A stretch of DNA of 14,351 bases, from contig JBBSEZ010000256.1 of the NCBI GenBank assembly GCA_038239195.1, positions 1-14,351 of the forward strand, read 5' to 3'. The position numbers and the translations under genes were made by a program. Shown here piece by piece: positions 6,611 to 13,158 of the stretch. The stretch comes from JBBSEZ01 sp038239195. GTDB taxonomy: Bacteria > Planctomycetota > Planctomycetia > Gemmatales > Gemmataceae. The stretch's first letter is position 1; every line of letters begins with the position of its first letter. The notes beneath the pieces were generated by a model. It was not told the DNA's origin. It was given only the letters and a program-made list of their open reading frames with translations, and searched no databases.

Positions 6611-8179
6611 TCAGCCCGCGCCGCGCTTGACGTCCTTGTCGGTGAAGCGCACGCCGATGACGGCGGTGGCAGGGAGGTCGCGGCCGCGCCACGCGACGAG
6701 CCCGCGCCGCACCTGCACGCGCCACAACAGCGGTCCCTGGTAGGGGCGCCCCTTCTTGCCGCCAAACAGGGCGTCTGCCACCTCCTTGTCTTCCCCGTTG
6801 GAGGCGAGGGTGGTGACCATCACCTCACCCGGCTTCAGGCCGACGGGGTCGGTCTTCTTGCGGCCAGGGGCATCGAGCCATTGACGCTTGTTTTCGGGCC
6901 CGCTCCCCGAGCGCGCCAGCCACCGGGCCGGCCCGCCGTAGAACACCTGCTTGCCCGCCTCGATCAGCGTGAACGGCGGGGCGCCTTCGCCTTGCTTCCA
7001 CCGGCGGTCGAAGTAGTTATCCAGCGGGGTGAAGGCGTTATCGCTGGAGACGTTGCGCAGGCGCAACTCCAAAACGAGAGACTCGTACTGACAATCTTCC
7101 GGCTGCTCGCTGCCCTCGTCGAACATCTTGAGCTTCTTGCGGTAGACGCGCAGCGGCTGGACCTCCAGGTCGCCGACGGTCAACTTCTCGCCGAGCGGCA
7201 CGATGAGGTGCTCCGGCAAGGGCCGCGTCCCCATGTTGGCCAGCCAGCCGGCCTCGAACGGCGAGCGCTTCTGGTTGGGGTCGCGCTTGAAGCGGATCAC
7301 CGCTCCCGTGGACTGCTTGCGCACTCCGGGGTTGTCGCCTTCGAGGTCGGGAAATCGGTCGAACGGGTCGATCGACTTCTTTTGCAACTGAGAGGCCTTG
7401 ATCGTGGCGTAGGCCGCGATGGCCGTCGCGAGGACCGCCCAAACGACCAGGGTGATCATCGCGACGGGGACGAACCACCCGCTCCCCTCGGCGCGGCGAA
7501 CGCGAGGCGGCCGGATCGCCATCGCATCGCCGGGGCCCTCGGCCCCCGCGTGGCCCGGCGCCCCCGACTCGGTCAGGGTGGCGGCCGAGCCCGAGGCCCC
7601 GCCGTCCATCCACGAGTGAGGCGAGGCGGCGGTCGCTCCGCCTGCGCCCGTCGCTTCCGGGAACGGGTTGGCCCCGCCCGGCGGTTCGTTGTAGGTCAGG
7701 GTGGCGCCGTCGATGGGCGCGCCCCCTCTCGACTCGTTCTCGGGGGGCGCGGCGGGCGTGGTCGGAACGTGGGCCAGGGTGGCATCGCCGTTGTCGGCCG
7801 GCGCCAACTGGGGGGCGGGCGGCAGCGGAGGAAGAGGCGCCGGGGGCCGGGGGTCGCGCGGGATCTCCATGCGCGGGGCGGGGCCGCTAAAGAGGTCGTC
7901 CTCCATGTCGCTGGGGGGCGCGAAAATGTCCTCGTGATCGGTCGAGCCGAGGGCCTTGAATTGCGGCATGGTCGAGCCGAACAGGTCCTGCGTCGGCTCG
8001 CTGGGCGGCAGCATCATTGGGGCCGGAGGTGGAGGAGGAGGTGGCGCCGCTGCGGCCGACGGCGGTGGCGCGACCACCACCTGCTGACAGTGAGGGCAGC
8101 GCACCTGCTGGCCCAGATAGTCGGCGCCGACCGCCATGAGGTTCTTGCAGTGGCCACACTGGAAGTTCACCGTCTGCAT
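6611..8179 (-). CDS. Zinc-ribbon, single-pass membrane protein of unknown function
   Basis: A 522-residue protein that I do not recognise as a characterised family. Residues 1-35 form a zinc ribbon with C8-x2-C11 and C28-x2-C31 (NFQCGHCKNLM, VRCPHCQQ). Then comes a long low-complexity Pro/Ala/Gly stretch to about 230, with three D[LI]F words (DLFGS, DIFAP, DLFSG) and three ATL words (DATLAHV, GATLTYN, AATLTES). One hydrophobic segment lies at about 235-260 (WFVPVAMITLVVWAVLATAI). A folded domain of about 250 residues follows. Two charges of RR before the membrane segment suggest the zinc ribbon is cytoplasmic and the C-terminal domain is outside the membrane. The start at 8179 has AGGTG upstream. 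It is the last gene of the operon, 50 bp after bioD, and nothing visible links it to biotin. Confidence 0.8.
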   Translation of the reverse strand: MQTVNFQCGHCKNLMAVGADYLGQQVRCPHCQQVVVAPPPSAAAAPPPPPPPAPMMLPPSEPTQDLFGSTMPQFKALGSTDHEDIFAPPSDMEDDLFSGPAPRMEIPRDPRPPAPLPPLPPAPQLAPADNGDATLAHVPTTPAAPPENESRGGAPIDGATLTYNEPPGGANPFPEATGAGGATAASPHSWMDGGASGSAATLTESGAPGHAGAEGPGDAMAIRPPRVRRAEGSGWFVPVAMITLVVWAVLATAIAAYATIKASQLQKKSIDPFDRFPDLEGDNPGVRKQSTGAVIRFKRDPNQKRSPFEAGWLANMGTRPLPEHLIVPLGEKLTVGDLEVQPLRVYRKKLKMFDEGSEQPEDCQYESLVLELRLRNVSSDNAFTPLDNYFDRRWKQGEGAPPFTLIEAGKQVFYGGPARWLARSGSGPENKRQWLDAPGRKKTDPVGLKPGEVMVTTLASNGEDKEVADALFGGKKGRPYQGPLLWRVQVRRGLVAWRGRDLPATAVIGVRFTDKDVKRGAG

Positions 8180-8229
8180 GACACCTGTGCCCTTCTGCTA
8201 CGCGGATGGCGAGCCCCGCGGCTCGCTGC

Positions 8230-8913
8230 TCAGGAACCTTCGCCGTCTTCTGCCAGCGCCCACCAATCGAGCGCCGGCGCTGCCGTCCCGCCCGGGTCAT
8301 GGGGCAGGACGCCGAGGAGGGGGACCGGCAACCAGCGCCTCAGTTCCTCGACGTTGCCTTGCTCGGCCAGCCCTTGCACCGGCGTCGTCTCGCTCACGAC
8401 CACCCCCGCTATCCGCAGGCCGCGCCGCTGGGCCACCTCGACGGTCAGCAGCACGTGGTTGAGCGTCCCCAGGCTGCGCCGCGCCACGATCACCAGCGGA
8501 AGGCCCAGCACCTTCACCAGATCGGCGACCGTCTTGTCCTCGGTCAGCGGACACAACAGGCCCCCCACGCCTTCGACGAGCACGGCGCTTTCGAGGTTCC
8601 CCCGCCCTCGCACTTTCTCCGCGAGGGCGGTCAGGACCAACCTTTCTCCCGCCTGTCGCGCCGCCACGGGAGGGGCGGCGGGGGCCTCGAACGTCCAGGG
8701 AGTGATGGCCCGCCAGTCGTCGTCGCCGGCGGCCTCGGCGAGCCGGCGCGTATCGTCGCTCCACAGGCCTCGCTCCGTCCACTCGGCCCCCGTCGCCACC
8801 GGCTTGCAGACGCGGAAGGGCCGCCCTTGGTGGCGCCAGGCCCGGGCGATGGCGCAGGCGACGTGGGTCTTGCCGGCGCCCGTGTCGGTGGCGGTGACGA
8901 ATAGGCCTAGCAT
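8230..8913 (-). CDS. bioD: ATP-dependent dethiobiotin synthetase BioD
   Basis: A 227-residue cytoplasmic enzyme that closes the ureido ring of dethiobiotin from 7,8-diaminononanoate, CO2 and ATP, the penultimate step of biotin synthesis. The family landmarks are in order: P-loop ATDTGAGKT (8-16), KPVATG (37-42) for substrate binding, EGVGGLLCPL (114-123), and the DLVKVLGLPLVIVARRSLGTLNH region. Length is typical. The frame is open upstream to 9060, but ATG 8913 gives the family N-terminus MLGLFVTATDTG and overlaps the bioA stop (8907-8909) by seven bases, so translation is probably coupled to BioA, which supplies its substrate. I see no missing key residue. Confidence 0.95.
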   Translation of the reverse strand: MLGLFVTATDTGAGKTHVACAIARAWRHQGRPFRVCKPVATGAEWTERGLWSDDTRRLAEAAGDDDWRAITPWTFEAPAAPPVAARQAGERLVLTALAEKVRGRGNLESAVLVEGVGGLLCPLTEDKTVADLVKVLGLPLVIVARRSLGTLNHVLLTVEVAQRRGLRIAGVVVSETTPVQGLAEQGNVEELRRWLPVPLLGVLPHDPGGTAAPALDWWALAEDGEGS

Positions 8914-10292
8914 GTCTCGTCCCCGATCTCCTGTAGCGCATTGTAAAGCGCTTCTCCCAGCCGGTCCACAAGATCCTCGGAGATGGCCAGCGGCGGCATC
9001 ACCACCACCACGTCGCCCAGGGGCCGCAACAGCACCCCGTGCTCGCGACAGTGCCGGCACACGCGCGCCCCCACTCGTAGCGCGGAGGGGAAAGGCGCCC
9101 GGGTGGCCCGGTCGCGCACTAACTCGACGCCCGCCAGCAGCCCCCGCTGGCGCACGTCGCCCACGATGGGCAAGGCGCGCATTCGGTGGAGTTGCTTGCT
9201 CAAGCGGTCGATCTTGGGGCCGAGGGCGGGCAGGCCGGCCGGCGCCTGGAGCAGGTCGAGGCTGGCCAGCGCGACGGCAGCGCCCAGGGGGTTGCCGGTG
9301 TAAGTGTGGCCGTGATAGAACGCTTGCCCGCCGCCCGTCGGGCCCTCGGGCGGGTCGAGGAAGGCGGCGAACACCTCCTCGGTGGTGAGCGTGGCGGCCA
9401 GGGGCAAGTAGCCCCCCGTCAGCCCCTTGGCCAGGCAGAGGAAGTCGGGCACCACGCCCTCTTGCTGGCAGGCGAACAGCGTGCCCGTCCGCCCGAAGCC
9501 GACCGCGACCTCATCGGCGATCAGCAACACGTCGTGGGCGCGCGTGACCTCCCTCACCCGTCGCAAATAGCCTTCCGGGGCGACGATCATCCCCGCGGCG
9601 CCCTGCACGAGCGGTTCGATCACGACGGCGGCCAGCTCGTCGGCGTGCTGCGCGACCAGGCCGGCGAGGGCGTCGGCGCAGTCGATGCGGCAGGTGGCGC
9701 GCTCCAGCCCCAGGGGACAGCGGTAGCAGTAGGGGGAGGGGGCGCGGAAAGACGGGAAGAGCAGCGGGGCGAACAGGTGGTGGAAGCGAGCCAGGTCGCC
9801 GACGCTGACGGCGCCAAGCGTGTCGCCGTGGTAGGCGCGCTGGAGGGAGAGGAACTTGGTCTTGCGGGGCCGTGGCTCGGGCCTCTGGTGCCAGTACTGA
9901 AAGGCCATCTTGAGGGCGACCTCGACGGCGGTGGCCCCATCGTCGGAGTAGAAGACGCGCGTCAGGCCAGGGGGCGCCAGCTCGACGAGGCGGCGCGCCA
10001 GCACCGTGGCGGGGACGTTGGCCAGCCCCAGCAGCGTCACGTGGGCGACACGATCGAGCTGGTGGCGCAGGGCGTCGTCGAGCTCCGGGACGCGATGGCC
10101 GTGGACGTTGCACCACAGCGAGGAGGTGCCGTCGAGGTACTCGCGGCCATCGAGGTCGATGAGGAAGAGGCCGCGCGCTTCCTCGATGATAAGGGGGCGC
10201 TCGGCAGCGTAGGCGCGCATGGGCGTGAAGGGGTGCCAGACGTGCTCGCGGTCCCACTGTTCGAGCTGTTCGCGGCTGGGGGGCGTGCTCAT
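8907..10292 (-). CDS. bioA: Adenosylmethionine-8-amino-7-oxononanoate aminotransferase BioA
   Basis: A 461-residue PLP-dependent class III aminotransferase that converts 7-keto-8-aminopelargonate to 7,8-diaminopelargonate, classically with SAM as amino donor. Landmarks: WHPFTPM (19-25), DGTSSLWCNVHGH (54-66), YSDDGATAVEVALKMA (115-130), YHGDTLGAVSVGD (154-166), EPLVQGAAGM (226-235), IADEVAVGFGRTG with Asp260, and the Schiff-base lysine K289 in LAKGLTGGYLPL. A four-cysteine cluster YCYRCPLG...TCRIDC (C189, C192, C201, C205) could be structural. ATG 10292 forms an ATGA overlap with the upstream SAM-cleaving gene; a GTG at 10301 in frame is a weaker alternative. It overlaps bioD by seven bases. 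Donor use (SAM or, as in some Bacillus enzymes, lysine) cannot be decided from sequence alone. Confidence 0.95.
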   Translation of the reverse strand: MSTPPSREQLEQWDREHVWHPFTPMRAYAAERPLIIEEARGLFLIDLDGREYLDGTSSLWCNVHGHRVPELDDALRHQLDRVAHVTLLGLANVPATVLARRLVELAPPGLTRVFYSDDGATAVEVALKMAFQYWHQRPEPRPRKTKFLSLQRAYHGDTLGAVSVGDLARFHHLFAPLLFPSFRAPSPYCYRCPLGLERATCRIDCADALAGLVAQHADELAAVVIEPLVQGAAGMIVAPEGYLRRVREVTRAHDVLLIADEVAVGFGRTGTLFACQQEGVVPDFLCLAKGLTGGYLPLAATLTTEEVFAAFLDPPEGPTGGGQAFYHGHTYTGNPLGAAVALASLDLLQAPAGLPALGPKIDRLSKQLHRMRALPIVGDVRQRGLLAGVELVRDRATRAPFPSALRVGARVCRHCREHGVLLRPLGDVVVVMPPLAISEDLVDRLGEALYNALQEIGDETC

Positions 10293-11062
10293 GATCGCCA
10301 CTCGACGGTTAGGGGAGCGCCAATGCCGAGGCCGAGCCGACGCGCGGCGCTGCCCTGGACGATGGCGACTTCGAGCAACCCGCCACTGCCGATCAGGGCC
10401 ACCACCTCGCCGGGCGCGGCATCGGCGTAGGTGCGCACGACGCGCGCCGGGACGTCGGCGAGGCGAACTTCGAGAGGGCTGTGGAGGTCTCCGGGCACAT
10501 TGCTGATCAGATTGCCGAAGTCATCGACGAAGACGATCTCGCCCGCGACCCTGTTCGACTCGCGCACGGGCTCGGGCCAGGGGAGCCTCACCCAGTCGCG
10601 AGTAACGAAGCCGAGCTCGGCGGGGTCGAGCCCGAGGCTGAGGTGGGCGGCGACGGGGGCGAAGACGTCGCGCCCGTGGAAGGTGGCGCTGACGGTGGGC
10701 CGCCAGAAGCGCCGTTCGGCGACGCGCACGACCTGCGGCGCGGGGTAGCGGGCCTCGAGCCGGCCCCAGCAGCCGTTGTCGGGGACGAGCAGGCGCTGGC
10801 CGCCGAGGGCGACGTGGAGGATGGCGCGGTCGCTGCCGACGCCGGGATCGACAACGACGACGTGGATCGTGTCGGGGGGAAAATAGGGCACGGCCTCCGC
10901 GAGGAAGAAGGCGGCATGGCGGACGTCCTGGGGGGGGATGGCGTGGCTGAGATCGACGAGGCGCGCGGCGGGGCTGATGGAGAGCACGACGCCCTTCATG
11001 GCGGCGACGTAGGGGGAGCCGGTGCCGAAGTCGGTGGTCAGGGTGAGGAGAGGATCGGACAT
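10289..11062 (-). CDS. SAM hydroxide adenosyltransferase (DUF62 / SAM_adeno_trans family)
   Basis: A 257-residue protein matching the family that cleaves S-adenosylmethionine with hydroxide to adenosine and L-methionine, and is related to bacterial fluorinase and chlorinase. Motifs in order: LTTDFG (8-13), DLSHAI (37-42), VVDPGVGSDR, PDNG (94-97), TFHGRDVFAP (127-136), DDFGNLISN (180-188) and GSGGLLEVA near the end. The family's Asp-Arg-His set is present as D72, R79 and H129; the Asp-Arg spacing of seven is that of the hydroxide enzymes. The N-terminal half has no room for the extra loop seen in fluorinase. Start ATG 11062 has no obvious Shine-Dalgarno and sits 24 bp after the lipoprotein stop. 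Its stop overlaps the bioA start (ATGA), so it is probably translated together with BioA, another SAM consumer. Confidence 0.92.
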   Translation of the reverse strand: MSDPLLTLTTDFGTGSPYVAAMKGVVLSISPAARLVDLSHAIPPQDVRHAAFFLAEAVPYFPPDTIHVVVVDPGVGSDRAILHVALGGQRLLVPDNGCWGRLEARYPAPQVVRVAERRFWRPTVSATFHGRDVFAPVAAHLSLGLDPAELGFVTRDWVRLPWPEPVRESNRVAGEIVFVDDFGNLISNVPGDLHSPLEVRLADVPARVVRTYADAAPGEVVALIGSGGLLEVAIVQGSAARRLGLGIGAPLTVEWRS

Positions 11063-11086
11063 GGCGGGCCCACGAAGGCGCGGGGC

Positions 11087-11512
11087 TTACTGCTTCAGCT
11101 TGCACTTGCGCAGCATGACGCCGGACGTCCTGCCTTCGCACTTGCCCTGAATGGTCGCGGACCGGCCCGGCTTGATTTGGGCGAAGAGGGCCTTGTCATC
11201 GCCCTCGAACCAACACTTGACGTCGATGGGCATGCCGCGCTCGTCGCTCAGCACGACGGAGATCGTGTTCCCGGCGTCGTTCGCGACCGCGTGAACCATG
11301 CCCGTCACCTCCAGGATTTTGTCCTTGTACTTCTTGTCCGCTTCGCCGGGGCCGAGCGTCCTGTAGTCCTGTGCGAGTTGGACGGCGGTGACGGAGGTCG
11401 GCGTGTTCGCGGGGCCTGCCCCGCCGCTTTTCCACGACGAGAAACTGCCGGCACAGGCGAGGAACAGGGCCGCCGCGAGGGCGGTCAACAGCCTGGCGGA
11501 GCGAGCCCGCAT
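11087..11512 (-). CDS. Small OB-fold (tRNA_anti-like) putative lipoprotein
   Basis: A 141-residue exported protein. The leader has RARSAR, then a hydrophobic run LLTALAAALFLAC; Cys20 could be a lipid-modified cysteine, although FLA before it is a weak lipobox. The mature part contains KYKDKILEVTGMVHAV, a glycine/asparagine turn, then IDVKCWF and GRSATIQGKCEG, which is the beta-barrel pattern of the tRNA_anti-like OB fold (PF12869) seen in many small exported proteins. Despite that name nothing shows nucleic-acid binding. ATG 11512 is chosen over the longer frame start at 11584 because GGAGG lies six bases upstream and the leader then begins MRARS. It is the first gene of the minus-strand operon, 24 bp before the SAM hydrolase. 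Role unknown. Confidence 0.8.
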   Translation of the reverse strand: MRARSARLLTALAAALFLACAGSFSSWKSGGAGPANTPTSVTAVQLAQDYRTLGPGEADKKYKDKILEVTGMVHAVANDAGNTISVVLSDERGMPIDVKCWFEGDDKALFAQIKPGRSATIQGKCEGRTSGVMLRKCKLKQ

Positions 11513-11547
11513 TGGGGGCCTCCGAGAAAGGACGAGGGCCGGGGCGG

Positions 11548-11564
11548 CACGGAAGGCTTCCGTG
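11548..11564. promoter_or_regulatory. 17 bp palindrome upstream of the operon's first gene, candidate operator
   Basis: CACGGAAG (11548-11555) and CTTCCGTG (11557-11564) are perfect reverse complements around one central base. It lies 36 bp upstream of the lipoprotein start and about 180 bp upstream of the DUF1501 start. The short spacer suits a protein-binding dyad more than an RNA hairpin. It is not the known BirA or BioR operator pattern. Confidence 0.35.
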
Positions 11565-11609
11565 TTGTAGTTCGCCCTGGTCAAACGTCAAGGCCGCGGA
11601 CGCGCTCCG

Positions 11610-11675
11610 CCGTGTAGCCGCTTACGCGAAGCGCATCGCTGTGGACGCGCTCCGCTTCGCGTCGCGGCTACACGG
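11610..11675. repeat. Imperfect long palindrome in a divergent intergenic region, REP/MITE-like
   Basis: CCGTGTAGCCGC (11610-11621) pairs with 11664-11675 and CGCGAAGCG (11625-11633) pairs with 11653-11661, giving a stem of about 21 pairs with one internal bulge (three against two bases) and a 19-base loop. A 13-base direct repeat, GGACGCGCTCCGC, occurs at 11598-11610 and 11643-11655. The element lies between two divergent starts, so it is not a terminator of either. It looks like a dispersed intergenic palindrome, which needs genome-wide copies to confirm. Confidence 0.6.
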
Positions 11676-11687
11676 TTGCGCCGGGGG

Positions 11688-11706
11688 CCCCGCTTGCGGC
11701 CTGGCG
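11688..11706. repeat. Partial second copy of the 4289-4307 repeat arm
   Basis: Aligned without gaps to 4289-4307, 17 of 19 bases are identical, including an 11-base core CCGCTTGCGGC at 11690-11700. No good matching left arm is found nearby, so this is a single-arm or decayed copy. It also overlaps a weak promoter-like pair for the next gene (TTGCGG 11694-11699, 17 bases, TATGCT 11717-11722). Confidence 0.5.
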
Positions 11707-11742
11707 CCCATCGGGATATGCTCGACAGAGGGGGCAAGTAGC

Positions 11743-13158
11743 GTGCTGCGTTTCGTGACCGAAGGGCCGGGGCCGATCTCCCGGCGCGAGTGCCTGCGGA
11801 TCGCCGGCCTGGGCGGGCTGGCCCTGGCCGCGCCGGGGCAGGCGGCGCCGCGCGCCGGAGCTCCCGGCTTCGGGAAGGCGCGCTCCGTCCTCATCGTCTA
11901 CGCCAGCGGCGGGCAGAGCCAGATCGACACCTGGGACCCCAAGCCCACCGCTCCGGCCGAGGTGCGCGGGGCCTTTCGCCCCATCGCCACGTCGGTCCCC
12001 GGCACGCTCGTTTGCGAACACCTGCCGCGGGTCGCCCGCCTGGCCCGCCTCTATACGATCGTGCGCAACGTCTCGCACGACGACCTCGACCACGGCTCGG
12101 CCACCTACGTCGCGCTGACCGGACAATTCCACCCGCGCAAGTCGTCCAACCCGCCACCCCGGCCGACCGACTACCCCACGTACGGGGCCATCCTGAAGCG
12201 CGTGCGGCCGGCGCCGCGCTTGCCCTACACCGCCGTCCACCTCAACGGGCCCGTTTTGGTGCCCGAGGTCGTCGCCCCCGGACAGTACGGGGGCTTCCTC
12301 GGCCGCGGCTACGAGCCGCTGATCCTCGGCGACGTGACGCAGGAGCGCTGGCCCCTGGCCGAGCTGGGCCCGCGCCCCGACTTGCCGCCCGTGCGGCTGC
12401 GCCAGCGGCAAACGCTCCTGCGGTCGATCGAACGCTACCGGCGCGACCTGGAGCAGGACCGCACCGCCCTGGAGCACAGCGCCGTGCGCCGCCAGGCCTA
12501 CGAGCTGCTGGCTGCCCCGCAAGCGGCGCGAGCCTTCGACCTGGGCGCCGAGCCGTTGGCCGTGCGCGAGCGCTACGGCATGCACCGGGCCGGGCAGGCG
12601 TGTCTGCTGGGCAGGCGACTCGTCGAGGCGGGGGTGCCGCTGGTCACGGTTTTCTTCAACCACACCATCCGCGGGCAGGACAAGGTGCCGGCCCGGGCCG
12701 ACAGTTACGGCTGGGACACGCACAACGACGTCTTCGACGCCCTGCAACACCACCTCCTGCCGCGCTTCGACCACACCTTCTCCGCGCTCTTGCTCGACCT
12801 CGAACAGCGCGGGCTGCTCGATACGACGCTGGTCGTCTGCATGGGCGAGTTTGGCCGGGCGCCGCGCGTCGCCCTGGAGCGCAACTTCGCCGGCACCTCG
12901 CCCGGGCGCAAACACTGGGCCGCCGTCTACTCCATCGTACTGGCCGGGGCTGGCGTCGCGCGCGGCGGGGTGGTCGGCAGCTCGGATCGCCTGGGGGCCT
13001 ACCCGGCCAGCCAGCCAGTCGGCCCGGGCGACGTGTCTGCTACAATGTTCAGTGCCCTCGGCATCAACCCCGCCGGACACTACCACGACCCGCTCGATCG
13101 GCCCTTCCGCATCGCGGAGGGCAAGCCGATCCGGGCGCTGTATGGGCCCCGAACATGA
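11743..13158 (+). CDS. DUF1501 protein with twin-arginine leader (alkaline-phosphatase/sulfatase-like fold)
   Basis: A 471-residue exported protein of the DUF1501 family, abundant in planctomycetes and related to the alkaline phosphatase/sulfatase superfamily; its substrate is not established. The N-terminus carries ISRRECLRIAGLGGLALAA (R14-R15), a Tat-type leader. Conserved blocks follow: YASGGQSQIDTWDPKP (53-68), GWDTHNDVF (323-331), MGEFGRAPR (367-375), GRKHWAAVYSIVLAGAGV (388-405) and GSSDRLGAYP (412-421). No ATG in frame gives a sensible leader; GTG 11743 places the start at LRFVTEGPG just before the twin arginines, with a purine-rich AGAGGGGG upstream. The stop overlaps the ATG of the next gene (ATGA), so they are coupled. 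Many planctomycete DUF1501 genes instead pair with DUF1549/DUF1553 cytochrome-type genes; none is seen here. Confidence 0.9.
   Translation: MLRFVTEGPGPISRRECLRIAGLGGLALAAPGQAAPRAGAPGFGKARSVLIVYASGGQSQIDTWDPKPTAPAEVRGAFRPIATSVPGTLVCEHLPRVARLARLYTIVRNVSHDDLDHGSATYVALTGQFHPRKSSNPPPRPTDYPTYGAILKRVRPAPRLPYTAVHLNGPVLVPEVVAPGQYGGFLGRGYEPLILGDVTQERWPLAELGPRPDLPPVRLRQRQTLLRSIERYRRDLEQDRTALEHSAVRRQAYELLAAPQAARAFDLGAEPLAVRERYGMHRAGQACLLGRRLVEAGVPLVTVFFNHTIRGQDKVPARADSYGWDTHNDVFDALQHHLLPRFDHTFSALLLDLEQRGLLDTTLVVCMGEFGRAPRVALERNFAGTSPGRKHWAAVYSIVLAGAGVARGGVVGSSDRLGAYPASQPVGPGDVSATMFSALGINPAGHYHDPLDRPFRIAEGKPIRALYGPRT

Noticed and set aside
6881..9388. 835-codon open frame on the plus strand across the zinc-ribbon, bioD and bioA genes
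   Set aside because: Antisense to three well-supported genes, low-complexity Arg/Ala/Gly composition, no recognisable domain; typical of high-GC DNA with few stops.
10289..11062. Fluorinase or chlorinase instead of SAM hydrolase
   Set aside because: The D72-R79-H129 set with the hydroxide-type Asp-Arg spacing is present and the extra fluorinase loop is not seen.
11513..11584. Longer start for the OB-fold lipoprotein
   Set aside because: The extra residues precede the signal peptide and include the 17 bp palindrome; ATG 11512 has the Shine-Dalgarno.
11668..13086. 472-codon minus-strand open frame opposite DUF1501
   Set aside because: Mirror of a conserved-motif gene; composition is a shadow of its codon bias.
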